Source: Anaerolineae bacterium (GTDB lineage Bacteria; Chloroflexota; Anaerolineae; Promineifilales; Promineifilaceae). Taken from it: a stretch of DNA of 64,000 nucleotides. The DNA is taken from NCBI GenBank assembly GCA_020848035.1, contig JADLAX010000052.1, positions 115,152-179,151 of the forward strand, read 5' to 3'. The position numbers and the translations under genes are program-made. Below are positions 1-11,922 of the stretch, piece after piece; the first letter of the stretch is position 1, and every line of letters starts with the position of its first letter. The notes below the pieces were generated by a model. The model was given only the letters and a program-made list of their open reading frames with translations, made no database searches and was not told where the DNA came from.

Positions 1-601
1 AGAAGGGGTAAACGTAGAGCAGGCCCAGCTTAAACGCCGGATCTTCTTCCTTGATCGACTCACGCGGCACTTCCACGCGCACGCCGTCGGCCTCCAGCTT
101 CACCATGACGGTCAGGGTGATCGATGGATCGACAAAGTGAACCGTGGCCGCAAAGCCGTCGTCGGTTGTTTGGAAGTCGATGGTGTGTTCGGTGTTGGTG
201 ATGGACGCCCGTTCGTCGGTGGCTTTCTCGTCCAGGTAGTCAATGCTGATGCCGCTCTGGGCAAAGGCGGTCCAGGTGCGGTTTAGCCGGTCGTCCTCGG
301 CGATTTCATCCAGGTTGGAGTGCCAGACGTAGCCGCTGCGCTTGTCTACCACTTTAAACGCCAGCGTCTCCTGATTGGCGTACAGCTGAAAATTCTCATT
401 TTCGGCCAGCAGATCGTAGCTGGCGGGGATGGTTTGCAGGCGGGCGGTAAGGGCAAAGGGGGTGGTGGTGGGAGGGGAAACGGCCGTTTCCACCACAGGC
501 CGCACCGGGGCTTCTTTTAGCGTGGGGAGGGTCACGTCGGGTGGATTGGCACCCACACCCAGCAGCAGCCCCATGATCAGCGCAAGGGGAAAAATTCGCA
601 T
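1..601 (-). CDS. DUF5696-like secreted protein, N-terminal 200 residues (runs off window)
   Basis: This minus-strand frame is open from an ATG at 599-601 to the window edge, so about the first 200 residues are visible. A hydrophobic N-terminus (MRIFPLALIMGLLLGVGA) looks like a signal peptide. A Pro/Thr-rich linker follows, then a beta-rich region with motifs such as YDLLAENENFQLYANQETLAF and RSGYVWHSN. This arrangement resembles DUF5696-type proteins, which in other bacteria sit beside sugar ABC transporters and Yip1-like proteins; that assignment is from memory. The start lies 4 nt past the stop of the NHL/Yip1 gene, so it is the last visible gene of the sugar-transport operon. Its biochemical role is unknown. 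Confidence 0.6.
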   Translation of the reverse strand, partial: MRIFPLALIMGLLLGVGANPPDVTLPTLKEAPVRPVVETAVSPPTTTPFALTARLQTIPASYDLLAENENFQLYANQETLAFKVVDKRSGYVWHSNLDEIAEDDRLNRTWTAFAQSGISIDYLDEKATDERASITNTEHTIDFQTTDDGFAATVHFVDPSITLTVMVKLEADGVRVEVPRESIKEEDPAFKLGLLYVYPF

Positions 602-605
602 TAGC

Positions 606-2621
606 TTAGCCACGCAGCCTTACCTCCTGAAGAATCGCCGAAACGAAGTCAAACAGCTGGGTAAACAAGACGTAGAGAATGTAGCCCGTCAGGACAAACA
701 GCGCCATCGTAAACAGCGTCAGCAGCACGTTGCGCACCGTTTCAGAAAAGCTGTAGTTGTGAATCTCCTTCACCATGATAAACAGCATAATGCCCACCCA
801 CACCCACATCAAATTCAACGTGAAGTCGTGCAAGAAGATTTCGTTGAGCGTCAGCACGTTGGAGATGAGGGCCACCGGCAGGGCAATGAGCAGGTACGGG
901 AAGAGGCTGTACGCCGTGCCGATGACCACATCACGCACCCGCCCCTCGCCGTCGCTGATGGTGGAGATGAGGTAGTTGGCCACATTCCACAACAGGATCA
1001 GCCCCAGAGTGATGGTAATTTCGTATTCGATCGGGATGTACGACACCGAGCTGAACGGGTTGAAGACAAAGCCGGTGACGTAGAGCGACAGGATGCGGAT
1101 CACAATCACGGCGACGTAGATGAGGATGGCAAAACCCAGGCTGCCGCGTAAATCTTTTTTGATGTAGTAGAAGCTGTCGGCGGGCTGTTTGATAAAGCGG
1201 AACATGAAAACGAAGTCATCCACCAGCTTGATTTGCTTCAGGCGGTGGAACCAGTCGCGGATTGGATCAAACCAGCGGTAGCGGCGCTCGACGCGCTTGC
1301 CCACCTGGAACACCAGTGAAACGCCAATCAGCCCCAAAAATACCTGGGACAGATATTGCTGCAGCACCTGGTTGCGCAGCTCCCAATACGCCTGGGAGTA
1401 GCCGCTGCGGTCTTCGGCGTAGCGGTAGTTGGCCAGGGCGGTGGGGTAGTTGCCTGCCTTAAAGTGGGCGTCGGCGATGCCCTGGTAGGCCATGATGAGC
1501 GAGCCGTTTTGGTTGAGGATGTCTTCAAAGTAGGGCTGGGCTTCACGGTAGTAGCCGTCGATGTAGAGGCGGACACCTTCGTGCACTTCGCGGGCGAAGG
1601 CAGTGGTTTCGTACAGTACCAGGGCGTTTTTGTCTTTGTCCAGCACGTAAATGAATTCACCATGGCGTTCAACGGCCGTTGGATTTGTCAACGTGCCCAA
1701 CCGCTGGTTCCCGGTATCTTTGGCCCCAAACAAAAACAGCATCGTGCCGTTCAGGTCGTACTCCACCAGGAAGCCATCGGCATCAACGGCCAGCACCAGG
1801 CCGTCCTGGCTCACATCAATGTCGCGGAAGCTGGTGGAGCCCCAGATTTCGGGGTAGATGTTTTTGCCGGAAACGGTGTAACGGCGAATGCTTTCCCAGT
1901 CGTTGGTGCCCGCGGTGACGGTAAAAACCAGCGATTGCTCATCGATGGTGAGGTTGGACGGGGAAGCGGCTTCGTTTTTGATGAATTGGTCAAGCTGCTC
2001 TTCGGTGAGGAAGGTGCGCTGCAAAATCATTTTGAGCGACATGGAGGCGGTGTTGGCGCCAAAGTAGCCGATGAAGTCGCCGTTGGTGTTCATCTGCACA
2101 ATGCCATTCACCGAGCCTTCGCTGATGATGTACAGGTTTTCCCGGGCGTCCACGGCGATTTTGCGCGGCAGGAACTGCCGGTTTTGGCCAAACAGCGGCT
2201 CGTCGGGACGGCCGAATGAGTTCACCACGTTCCCCGCCGCATCAAAAATGTAAATCATGTCCTGCCGGGCATCGGCCACAAAGAGGGTGCCCTCGTCATC
2301 GACAAACAGGCCGCTAGGCGCAGACAGCTCCTCTTCGCCGTAGATGGTGTCTACTTCGTAATTGGCGTTGAGCTTGACGATACGGCCGTTGCCCGTATCC
2401 GCCACGTAAATCACCCCATCTTCGGTGATGAACATGTCCTCTGCCCCGGAAATGTCCAGATCGATTTCATCGTACGGTGTGTAGGCATCCTGGGTCATCA
2501 CCAGCCAGCCAGCCGGGCCAATGGCCCAGGTGGTGTAGGGGGAAGTAGAATCGGCGTGGGTAGGAACGGCCGTTACCAGCAATATTCCGATGATGAAGCT
2601 GAAGAACAAAATCCGTTTCAT
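606..2621 (-). CDS. Signal peptide - NHL propeller - TPR - Yip1-domain membrane protein
   Basis: This 671-residue protein starts with a signal peptide (residues 1-23, ending THA). Repeated NHL-type blades follow at about 30-340 (ITEDGVIYVADTGNGRIVKL, VDDEGTLFVADARQDMIYIF), predicted to form an extracytoplasmic beta-propeller. A TPR-like helical stretch spans about 350-410, a membrane segment lies near 420-440, and the C-terminal part (about 490-660) has five hydrophobic helices with a Yip1-like signature near EIHNYSFSETVRNVLL. It lies downstream of two sugar ABC permeases on the same strand, 168 nt away across a repeat, and directly upstream of the DUF5696-like gene. The context suggests a membrane-anchored sensor or scaffold for the carbohydrate system. 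The domains are well supported; the function is inference. Confidence 0.75.
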   Translation of the reverse strand: MKRILFFSFIIGILLVTAVPTHADSTSPYTTWAIGPAGWLVMTQDAYTPYDEIDLDISGAEDMFITEDGVIYVADTGNGRIVKLNANYEVDTIYGEEELSAPSGLFVDDEGTLFVADARQDMIYIFDAAGNVVNSFGRPDEPLFGQNRQFLPRKIAVDARENLYIISEGSVNGIVQMNTNGDFIGYFGANTASMSLKMILQRTFLTEEQLDQFIKNEAASPSNLTIDEQSLVFTVTAGTNDWESIRRYTVSGKNIYPEIWGSTSFRDIDVSQDGLVLAVDADGFLVEYDLNGTMLFLFGAKDTGNQRLGTLTNPTAVERHGEFIYVLDKDKNALVLYETTAFAREVHEGVRLYIDGYYREAQPYFEDILNQNGSLIMAYQGIADAHFKAGNYPTALANYRYAEDRSGYSQAYWELRNQVLQQYLSQVFLGLIGVSLVFQVGKRVERRYRWFDPIRDWFHRLKQIKLVDDFVFMFRFIKQPADSFYYIKKDLRGSLGFAILIYVAVIVIRILSLYVTGFVFNPFSSVSYIPIEYEITITLGLILLWNVANYLISTISDGEGRVRDVVIGTAYSLFPYLLIALPVALISNVLTLNEIFLHDFTLNLMWVWVGIMLFIMVKEIHNYSFSETVRNVLLTLFTMALFVLTGYILYVLFTQLFDFVSAILQEVRLRG

Positions 2622-2692
2622 GAGCTTTTTCTTTGTAATTGGGTCAGTGAGTCATTACGGCCAATTACCTTCTTAACACCTCGTTCCACGCT

Positions 2693-2797
2693 CTGCGTGG
2701 AATGAAGTTTGGGACGCTCCGCGTCCACCGTGCGGCGCAGAGCGCCTGGGCCTGCATTCCCACGCAAAGCGTGGGAACGAGTGGGATACTTACTTCA
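2693..2797. repeat. Composite palindromic intergenic repeat
   Basis: The gap between the permease gene and the NHL/Yip1 gene is filled by nested inverted repeats: CGTTCCACGCTCTGCGTGG at the left, GGACGCTCCGCGTCC in the middle, GCGCAGAGCGC, and CCCACGCAAAGCGTGGG followed by AACGAG at the right. The outer ends (CTCGTTCC and GGAACGAG) are inverse complements. Sequences of this type occur as non-coding dispersed repeats in many bacterial genomes. Lying within an operon, it could form a processed or stabilising hairpin between permease and downstream mRNA segments. Confidence 0.8.
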
Positions 2798-3716
2798 ATC
2801 CCGAATGTGACATCGTGCTCATCACCTGGCTTTGCAGCAGGATAAAAATAATCAGGTTGGGCAAAAACATGATCAGCGTGGCGGCGGCGGCCATGCCCTG
2901 GCCGGCCACGGCGTTGGCCCCGGTCGCTGTGGAGGTCAGGGTGGTCAGGTAAAAGGCGAACGTTTTCAGGCTTTCGCTGTTGATGTACAGGGTGGACACG
3001 TCGGCGTTGTTCCAGGTGGCCTGGAAGGTCAAAATGGCAATAGTGGCCATAGCTGGTTTGATCATCGGCAGGATGATGCGCCAGTAAATGGCCACATCCG
3101 TTGCCCCGTCAATCTGGGCCGCCTCGATCACCTCGTTGGGTATGCCGTCCATAAACTGTTTGAGCAGGAACAGCCCCACGGGCAGGGCCAGCGCGGGCAA
3201 AATGTGCACCCAGAAGCTGTCCATCAGGTTCAGCCGTTCGATGATTAAAAAGCGCGGAATGGTGACGGCAATGGGCACAAACATCAGGGCGATGGTGTTG
3301 ACGGTAAACAACACATTTTTGAGCTTAAACCGTTTTTTAGAGAGGGCATAAGCGGCCGTTGTGGACACCACCACGGAAGCGGCGACGGTAACGGCCGTAA
3401 TCAAAATGCTGTTGAACAAATAGCGCGTTACGGGAATGCCGGACTTGGAAAAGCGCGAAAACAGGTCGGTGAAATTTTTGACCGTGGGGTCCAGCACAAA
3501 AAAGCGCGGCGGGTAGGCAAACAGCTCATCCGCTGGCTTGAAGGCGTGTGAAAAAATGAACACGATGGGCAGGAGCATAAACACCGCCAGCGGCAGCAGC
3601 ACCAGGTAAAACTTGAGCTGGCTGGTGTGGAAGCCCTGTGGGTTAATCCGGCTGTTGCGAATGCCAGAATACCGGCTGCTTTTTTTGTTGCCTCGTCTAA
3701 GCACTAATCTAGTCAT
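2790..3716 (-). CDS. Carbohydrate ABC transporter permease (MalG type)
   Basis: A 308-residue inner-membrane permease with six predicted helices. The first follows a basic N-terminal tail (FYLVLLPLAVFMLLPIVFIF). The cytoplasmic coupling EAA loop is clear (EAAQIDGATDVAIYWRIILP, about residues 198-217), where the ATPase would dock. The long periplasmic segment after helix 1 (ADELFAYPPRFFVLDPTVKN) is typical of MalG/UgpE-type subunits. Its start overlaps the end of the preceding permease gene by 8 nt, indicating translational coupling. No ATP-binding gene is nearby, so the pair probably shares an ATPase encoded elsewhere, as MsmX does in Firmicutes. Confidence 0.93.
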   Translation of the reverse strand: MTRLVLRRGNKKSSRYSGIRNSRINPQGFHTSQLKFYLVLLPLAVFMLLPIVFIFSHAFKPADELFAYPPRFFVLDPTVKNFTDLFSRFSKSGIPVTRYLFNSILITAVTVAASVVVSTTAAYALSKKRFKLKNVLFTVNTIALMFVPIAVTIPRFLIIERLNLMDSFWVHILPALALPVGLFLLKQFMDGIPNEVIEAAQIDGATDVAIYWRIILPMIKPAMATIAILTFQATWNNADVSTLYINSESLKTFAFYLTTLTSTATGANAVAGQGMAAAATLIMFLPNLIIFILLQSQVMSTMSHSGLK

Positions 3717-4669
3717 CGCTTACAAACAACCTGTTGGCGACTCTGGAGAAAAAGAGCACCATCAACAAGAGCACAACGGAAACGGCCGCTGCATACCCCA
3801 TCTCATACCGTAAAAAGCCATAATCTTCAATGTGGTTCACAATCAGCTGCCCGGCATATTGCGGCGTAGGGTTGGCCCCAGACAGCGTCACGCCAATCGC
3901 CCCCGCCTGGAAGGTGCCGACGATGGCCATCACCGCGCCAAACAGCATCTGCGGCTTCATCGAGGGAATGGTGATGTGAATGATTTCCTGGAAGCGGTTG
4001 CTGACGCCGTCTAAACTGCCCACCTCGTACAGCTCCGGGTTGATTTCCAAGATCCCGGCCAGCATCGCCAGGAAACCCACACCCATGCTGCTCCACAGCG
4101 TCACCACCACCATGATGGTCATCAAATATTCGGGCGATTGCAGCCACTGCACCGGCTCCTGAATGACATTCAAGCCTAGCAAAAAGCTGTTCAAATAGCC
4201 GTTTTGATCACCGCTGAACAGCGTTTTCCATACCACGGCCATGGCCACGCCGGTAGTCATCGAGGGGGAGTACAAAATCAGGGCAAAGATGGTGCGCGGC
4301 AGCTTGGGCAGCTGGGCCAGCATCCACGCCAGCAAAAACGACAGCACGTAGCCGCCCGGCCCCACCAGCACGGCAAACTTGATCGTGTTGGGCAGCACGT
4401 AGCGCATGAAGATGTCATCGGCCGTCAGCAGGGCGATGTAATTTTTCAGGCCGATAAAGCTGGGCGTCTGGATGGTGTCGAAAAAGGTGAAGGAGAGGAA
4501 GATGGCTACCAACACGGGTACCACGATGAAAATGGTAAACATCAGCCCATAGGCAGACAAAAAGGCATAGGCGCTGCCTTCTTTGTTCAGCCACTGGCGG
4601 AATTTACTCTCCTGCGGCCCAAAACTGTCCTCGCGGGACCGTACCTTCTTTTGTTCGATTAGGGTGCTG

Positions 4670-4683
<14 letters not shown>
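3709..4683 (-). CDS. Carbohydrate ABC transporter permease (MalF type)
   Basis: A permease subunit of 324 residues from the ATG at 4683, which I prefer to an in-frame start at 4815 lying deep inside the upstream gene. It begins MATTSSTLIEQKKVRS; the first membrane helix contains YAFLSAYGLMFTIFIVVPVL. Five further helices follow. The EAA loop reads NPELYEVGSLDGVSNRFQEI, with the expected spacing to the last two helices. The start overlaps the solute-binding gene by 14 nt and the end overlaps the second permease by 8 nt, so the three are one translationally coupled unit. It should form a heterodimeric channel with the MalG-type subunit. Confidence 0.92.
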
Positions 4684-7597
<2,914 letters not shown>

Positions 7598-7619
7598 GTT
7601 GGACTTCGTGAGATGGGAA

Positions 7620-7650
7620 TTGGAAGGCGCTACAGCAAAGCGCCTTCCAA
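7620..7650 (-). promoter_or_regulatory. Intercistronic hairpin between two binding-protein genes
   Basis: A perfect 12-bp stem (TTGGAAGGCGCT pairing with AGCGCCTTCCAA) with a 7-nt loop lies in the 67-nt gap after the lipoprotein binding-protein gene. There is no T-run on the minus strand, so it is a poor terminator. By analogy with malE-malF, such a hairpin could protect the upstream message and give more binding protein than permease. That role is inferred. Confidence 0.7.
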
Positions 7651-7664
7651 CTCCCGCTAAAAAT

Positions 7665-9203
7665 TTATTGGTTCAGTTCAGCAGCGGCGTCGGCCAGGAT
7701 TTGGTTGGCAAACTCTTCCAGTTGGGCCGAGTAATCTTCGTACTTGTAACGGCCGTCATTGGCAAAGTTAAACATAAACCACATGTTCACATCCAGGTCT
7801 TCACCCACATCAATACCCGGCTTGCCTTCCCAGCGGGCGTTGATGTAACCCGGCACCACTTTCGCCAGGGATTCAATCAGGCTGTTGTCCAGATTGTCCA
7901 GGGCGGCCAGAATGCCCGGTTTATCCACAAACGTGGTGTACAGCGCCAGCGACGCTTCGTCAACCGAAACCGGCATCTTGGGCGCAGAACCCATTGCGGC
8001 GGCCAATTCGGCTTCTTTGGCATACGCTGCGGTGGAGAAGGTCATCCAGCGCGCGAAATCATAAGCGGCGTCCATGTTCGCGGTGGTCTTGGAAACAACC
8101 ATCACGTCCGTGACCAGCGCCTGGTTCCCCCCGGGGATACCGATGAAGTCCCACTCAAAGCCCGCATTTTCCACGTAGCCCGGCACCGACCAGGAGGCGT
8201 CCCAACGCATACCCACTTCCTGGTTCAGGAACAGTTCCCACGGACCGGTAGCGTTGAAGTTGGCCAGCTGTTCTTCCGTCAGCCCTTGCCAGGTGTACTG
8301 CTTCCACTCACCAGCGGCAGCAATAGCATCTTTGAAGGCGGTCGAGTTGTAGTTCATCTGCGCCCCGTCGTAGCTGAACCATTTCAGGTTCGGGTCTTGG
8401 GTATTGGCATACCAGCCCATGATGAATTCCATTTCATCCAGGCCCAGCACACCTTGCTGCACGTTGTGCAAAGAGGTCACGGCCTCTTCAAACTCTTCAA
8501 CCGAGAAACCGTACTCCGGCGCATCCAGGTTGGCGGCTTCGTACAGGTCTTTGTTCACAAAGTAGCCCATCACAAATTGGGCGGCGGGTAAACCAAGTAC
8601 CTGGCCGCTGTAGGTGACGCTGTCTTTCAGCGCTTGCGGCACGTTGGCCCAGTCAGCATCGTTGGCGGTGAGGTCGCTCAGGTCGGCCAGCCAGTCATTG
8701 GCGACGTACAGCGGCACGTTGTTGGCCATGAAGACGTCCGGCAGTTCGCCCTTGGCGGCGTAAGAGGTCAACACGGCATCCCAGCCACCTTCAGCCGACA
8801 TGTCGACAAATTCAATCGTGACATTGGGGTTGGCTTCCATGTAGGCCTGCACCATCTGACGCTGAATGTTGTTTTCTTCTTCGGTGCCCAGATTCCAGTT
8901 GGCGTAGCGCAGCGTGATGGCTTCAGCAGCGGGTTCTTCAGCAACTTCTTCTTCAGCCGGCGCTTCAGCAGCTTCTTCTTCGGCCGGGGCTTCGGCTTCT
9001 TCTTCAGCCGGCGCTTCCGCTTCTTCCTCAGCGGGTGCTTCCGCTTCTTCCGCCGGGGCTTCGGCTTCGGTGTCGGCGGCTTCTTCCTGGGTGGTATCGG
9101 CAGTGGTGTCTTCCACCGTTTCTTCGGTTGTTCCACCACCGCAGGCGGCCAGGGCAACAACCAACAAAACTAGCAGTAAAAATCGTTTTGTTATCTGTTT
9201 CAT
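7665..9203 (-). CDS. Sugar ABC transporter substrate-binding lipoprotein
   Basis: A 512-residue lipoprotein with a typical lipobox (VALAAC, Cys21) after a hydrophobic signal sequence. The mature protein begins with a long acidic Ala/Pro/Glu linker of about residues 28-97, built from imperfect AEAPAEEE units. A family-1 extracellular solute-binding fold follows, beginning ITLRYANWNLGTEEENNIQR, with DVFMANNVPLYVANDWLADL and a C-terminal lobe rich in aromatic residues suited to sugars. A strong Shine-Dalgarno (GAGGAGATC) precedes the ATG. It lies between the GH94 phosphorylase and the second binding protein, so a beta-linked oligosaccharide is a likely ligand. The linker probably spans the cell-wall region; its repeats are easily misaligned in assemblies. 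Confidence 0.93.
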   Translation of the reverse strand: MKQITKRFLLLVLLVVALAACGGGTTEETVEDTTADTTQEEAADTEAEAPAEEAEAPAEEEAEAPAEEEAEAPAEEEAAEAPAEEEVAEEPAAEAITLRYANWNLGTEEENNIQRQMVQAYMEANPNVTIEFVDMSAEGGWDAVLTSYAAKGELPDVFMANNVPLYVANDWLADLSDLTANDADWANVPQALKDSVTYSGQVLGLPAAQFVMGYFVNKDLYEAANLDAPEYGFSVEEFEEAVTSLHNVQQGVLGLDEMEFIMGWYANTQDPNLKWFSYDGAQMNYNSTAFKDAIAAAGEWKQYTWQGLTEEQLANFNATGPWELFLNQEVGMRWDASWSVPGYVENAGFEWDFIGIPGGNQALVTDVMVVSKTTANMDAAYDFARWMTFSTAAYAKEAELAAAMGSAPKMPVSVDEASLALYTTFVDKPGILAALDNLDNSLIESLAKVVPGYINARWEGKPGIDVGEDLDVNMWFMFNFANDGRYKYEDYSAQLEEFANQILADAAAELNQ

Positions 9204-9357
9204 TTCTTGATCTCCTCGTTTTTTAAATGACTCGTGCGAACGTTTTTTGAGAGGAAAGACGGTGTCATGTGATGTCTGATTCCTCCTCCAAAATTTGTTG
9301 ATTTGGTTTAATTGATTTATGAAAAGAGTTTCGCTTAAGGCAATAATTACCTCCTTT

Positions 9358-11739
9358 TTAGCCCATCAATGCTTCAACAATATGGGTTTGTCCATCTTGA
9401 AAATCAGGAATTAAGGGGCTATCGTGTGGTTTGCCGTCTAGGGTGACAGCTTTAATTCCGTGGCTAACGTGGGTTGGGTTTTTCACTTCAATCTGGTAGG
9501 TGGCGTGGCGGAACGGCCGTACCACCCGAAAGCTCGCCCAATCGGCCGGAATCGCCGGGTCAATGAGCAGTCCATCGGCCTGCGGCCGTATGCCCAAAAT
9601 CCAGTGGGTGGCCACGCGGTGCAGCCATTGGGCCGAGCCGGTGTACCAGGTCCAGCCGCCACGGCCGTAATATTCCGAAAGCGGCCCATCAATGTTGCCC
9701 GGCGTCACGTACGGTTCGGCTTTGTAGGCGTCGATGTCGGCGCTGCGGTTGGGTGGGCAGATGCGGTGGTACGCTTCGTAAGCCAGCTCCGGCTGGCCCA
9801 CCAGGGCGTAGGCCCACACCGCCCAGGTGGCGGCATGGGTGTACACACCGCCGTTTTCGCGCAGCCCAGGGGCATAGCGGGTAACGTACCCCACGTCCGG
9901 GCGCGGTTGGGTAAAGGCCGGGTAGTTCAGCAGCGTGCCGTACTCTTTCAGCAAGTATTCCGTCACCGAATCCATCGCCTTCCGGGCGCGATCCGGTGCG
10001 GCCGCGCCGCTAATGACCGCCCAGGCATTGGGCATGAGGAAAATTTTGCCCTCGTCGTTGGCGCTGGCGCCGAGCAGCAGCCCGTCGTCGGTGGTGGCCT
10101 GCAAATACCACGCGCCGTCCCAGCCGTGGCAGTTCAGCGCGTTTTGCAGGCTGTGGCGCACGACCTGACATTTGTGAGCAAAGCTGGTGTCGCCGCGCTC
10201 CGCCGCCAGCGGACCAAAGCTGCCCAAAATCATGTACAAAAATTCAGCCACCCAGAAGCTTTCCCCTTTAAGCAGCGTGCCAACGGCGCTCAGGCCGTCG
10301 TTCCAGTCGTGGTCGCCCATCAGCGGGATGCCGCGTGGGGAAAAGCGGGAAAAAGAGCGCTCGATGGCCCGTTTGCAGTGGTCATACAGCGATTCGGCCG
10401 GGCCGTTCAAATAGGGCACCGGTTCGTCCAGGACGGCCGTGTCGTTGGTTTCTTGCAGGTAGGCGTCCAGGATAAACGGCAGCCAGAGCAGATCATCCGA
10501 GCAGTTGGTGCGTGGGCCGCCGCCGCGAATGGTAAACCACCAGTGCAGCACATCGCCTTCGATAAACTGCTGGGCGGCGTGCATCAGCAGCTGCTGGCGA
10601 GCGTACTCCGGCTCGCTCACCAGGAAAATCTGGCTGTCTTGCAGTTGGTCGCGGTAGCCGTAGCCCGCCGATACCTGGTACAGAGCCGATTTGCCCCACA
10701 GGCGGCAGGAGATGGCCTGGTACTTCAGCCAGGTGTTGGTCATGAAGTTGAGGGCTTCATCCGGCGTTTCTACTTTTTCGGTGTCGACAAAGCGGGACCA
10801 GAAGGCGTGTACGTCTTGCAGCGTTTGGGCGCTGGCGGGGACGGCCGTATACCGTCCCACCAATTCCGCCACATCCTCTTTGCCATCCGCCGCCATGCCC
10901 AGGGTAAAGACAATTGTTTTGGTTTCCCCCGGTTCAAGATTGACGGCCACCTGTAACGCGGCAATGGCATCGGTGAAACGGCCGCTTCTACCCGCCAGCT
11001 GCTCATCCATCATTGCCTGTGGTTTGTCGTCGTTGTTGTACAGGCCGAGGAACGATTCTTTGTCGCAATCAAACGACAGCAGCGGTTCGCTGACGGCCAT
11101 GAAGGCGGTGTAGGGCCAGCTGGTGTTGTTGTGGCGGCCCTTGTCGTCGGCAAAACCCCAGAGGCATTTGCGGGCGGTGACGGTGCGGTTGGGGAGGTCA
11201 GCGGCCGTTTCGATAAACAGCTTGTGGAATTCGCGGTGTTCGTCCGGGGCAAAACCCAGCAGCCACTCGGCGTAGGAGGTTACGTCCAGCTGGCGCGGTT
11301 GGGCGCTGTGGTTGGTGAGGCTGAGCTGGAAAATCTCAACGGGGTCGTTGGGGGCAACAAAAACGGTTAGCTCACTGGCAATCTCTTCAATTTGCTGGCG
11401 GAAAATGGAGTAGCCAAGGCCGTGAGTGACCGAGAAGGAGTGAAACGGCCGCATCACCGGCTTGTACGTGGCAGACCAATATTCGCCGCTTTGCCGGTCG
11501 CGAATGTAGAAATATTTGCCCCAGTTGTCCTTGACTAAATCCTGGAAGGAGCGGGTGAGGCGGTTTTGCCCGGCGTTGCCGCGCCAGCTGTAGCCGGAGC
11601 CATTTTGCGACACCAGCAGGCTGTAATCGCCATTACTGATGACGTTGCCCCAAGGGCGCGGCGTTTTAGGCGTCTTGATGACGTACTCTCTGCCATCTTC
11701 GGAAAAGTAGCCGTAAACCGATTCAAATTTCTTGTGCAT
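9358..11739 (-). CDS. GH94 family glycoside phosphorylase
   Basis: A 793-residue cytoplasmic enzyme matching the size of GH94 cellobiose and chitobiose phosphorylases. The N-terminal beta-sandwich includes GYFSEDGREYVIKTPKTPRP; the (alpha/alpha)6 barrel carries the family blocks GYRDQLQDSQ, WWFTIRGGGPRTNCSDDLLW and GDHDWNDGLS. By family homology the Asp in DWNDGL is the general acid. The C-terminal part contains NGGVYTHAATWAVWA and GGWTWYTGSAQWLHR. It phosphorolyses a beta-linked disaccharide to a sugar 1-phosphate and a free sugar; the exact substrate (cellobiose, laminaribiose or another) cannot be read from sequence. It is the first gene of the operon, has a good Shine-Dalgarno (AGAAGG), and follows two palindromic operators. 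Confidence 0.9.
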   Translation of the reverse strand: MHKKFESVYGYFSEDGREYVIKTPKTPRPWGNVISNGDYSLLVSQNGSGYSWRGNAGQNRLTRSFQDLVKDNWGKYFYIRDRQSGEYWSATYKPVMRPFHSFSVTHGLGYSIFRQQIEEIASELTVFVAPNDPVEIFQLSLTNHSAQPRQLDVTSYAEWLLGFAPDEHREFHKLFIETAADLPNRTVTARKCLWGFADDKGRHNNTSWPYTAFMAVSEPLLSFDCDKESFLGLYNNDDKPQAMMDEQLAGRSGRFTDAIAALQVAVNLEPGETKTIVFTLGMAADGKEDVAELVGRYTAVPASAQTLQDVHAFWSRFVDTEKVETPDEALNFMTNTWLKYQAISCRLWGKSALYQVSAGYGYRDQLQDSQIFLVSEPEYARQQLLMHAAQQFIEGDVLHWWFTIRGGGPRTNCSDDLLWLPFILDAYLQETNDTAVLDEPVPYLNGPAESLYDHCKRAIERSFSRFSPRGIPLMGDHDWNDGLSAVGTLLKGESFWVAEFLYMILGSFGPLAAERGDTSFAHKCQVVRHSLQNALNCHGWDGAWYLQATTDDGLLLGASANDEGKIFLMPNAWAVISGAAAPDRARKAMDSVTEYLLKEYGTLLNYPAFTQPRPDVGYVTRYAPGLRENGGVYTHAATWAVWAYALVGQPELAYEAYHRICPPNRSADIDAYKAEPYVTPGNIDGPLSEYYGRGGWTWYTGSAQWLHRVATHWILGIRPQADGLLIDPAIPADWASFRVVRPFRHATYQIEVKNPTHVSHGIKAVTLDGKPHDSPLIPDFQDGQTHIVEALMG

Positions 11740-11785
11740 GGGGCCTTCTCAACCCTTCAACGCTGTAATAATTGGGAAATGGGTC

Positions 11786-11803
11786 AAGTGAAACGTTTCA
11801 CTT
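11786..11803. promoter_or_regulatory. LacI-family-type operator (18-bp perfect palindrome)
   Basis: AAGTGAAACGTTTCACTT is a perfect 18-bp palindrome with the central CG and flanking GAAA/TTTC typical of LacI/GalR-family operators. It lies 47 nt upstream of the GH94 start, the right place to control the leftward operon. No LacI-family gene is visible in the window, so the regulator must be encoded elsewhere. Confidence 0.8.
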
Positions 11804-11816
11804 TTGAGTAAAAAAA

Positions 11817-11837
11817 TATAAGAACCTGGTTCTTATA
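11817..11837. promoter_or_regulatory. Second operator-like palindrome beside the LacI-type site
   Basis: Perfect 10-bp arms TATAAGAACC and GGTTCTTATA flank a single central T. The site is 13 bp from the LacI-type operator and overlaps the AT-rich probable promoter region. It could be a second regulator's operator. The arms are separated by only one base, so a stable RNA hairpin is unlikely. Confidence 0.6.
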
Positions 11838-11922
11838 CATTTTTCGCGGGACAAACTTGCCCTATGGCCAAAAATTATCAACGCTTTTTGCTATTTGTCA
11901 AGATATTTGATGGGTGTTTAGC

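Noticed and set aside
9460..10956. Plus-strand open frame of 498 codons opposite the GH94 gene
   Set aside because: Antisense shadow of a conserved enzyme.
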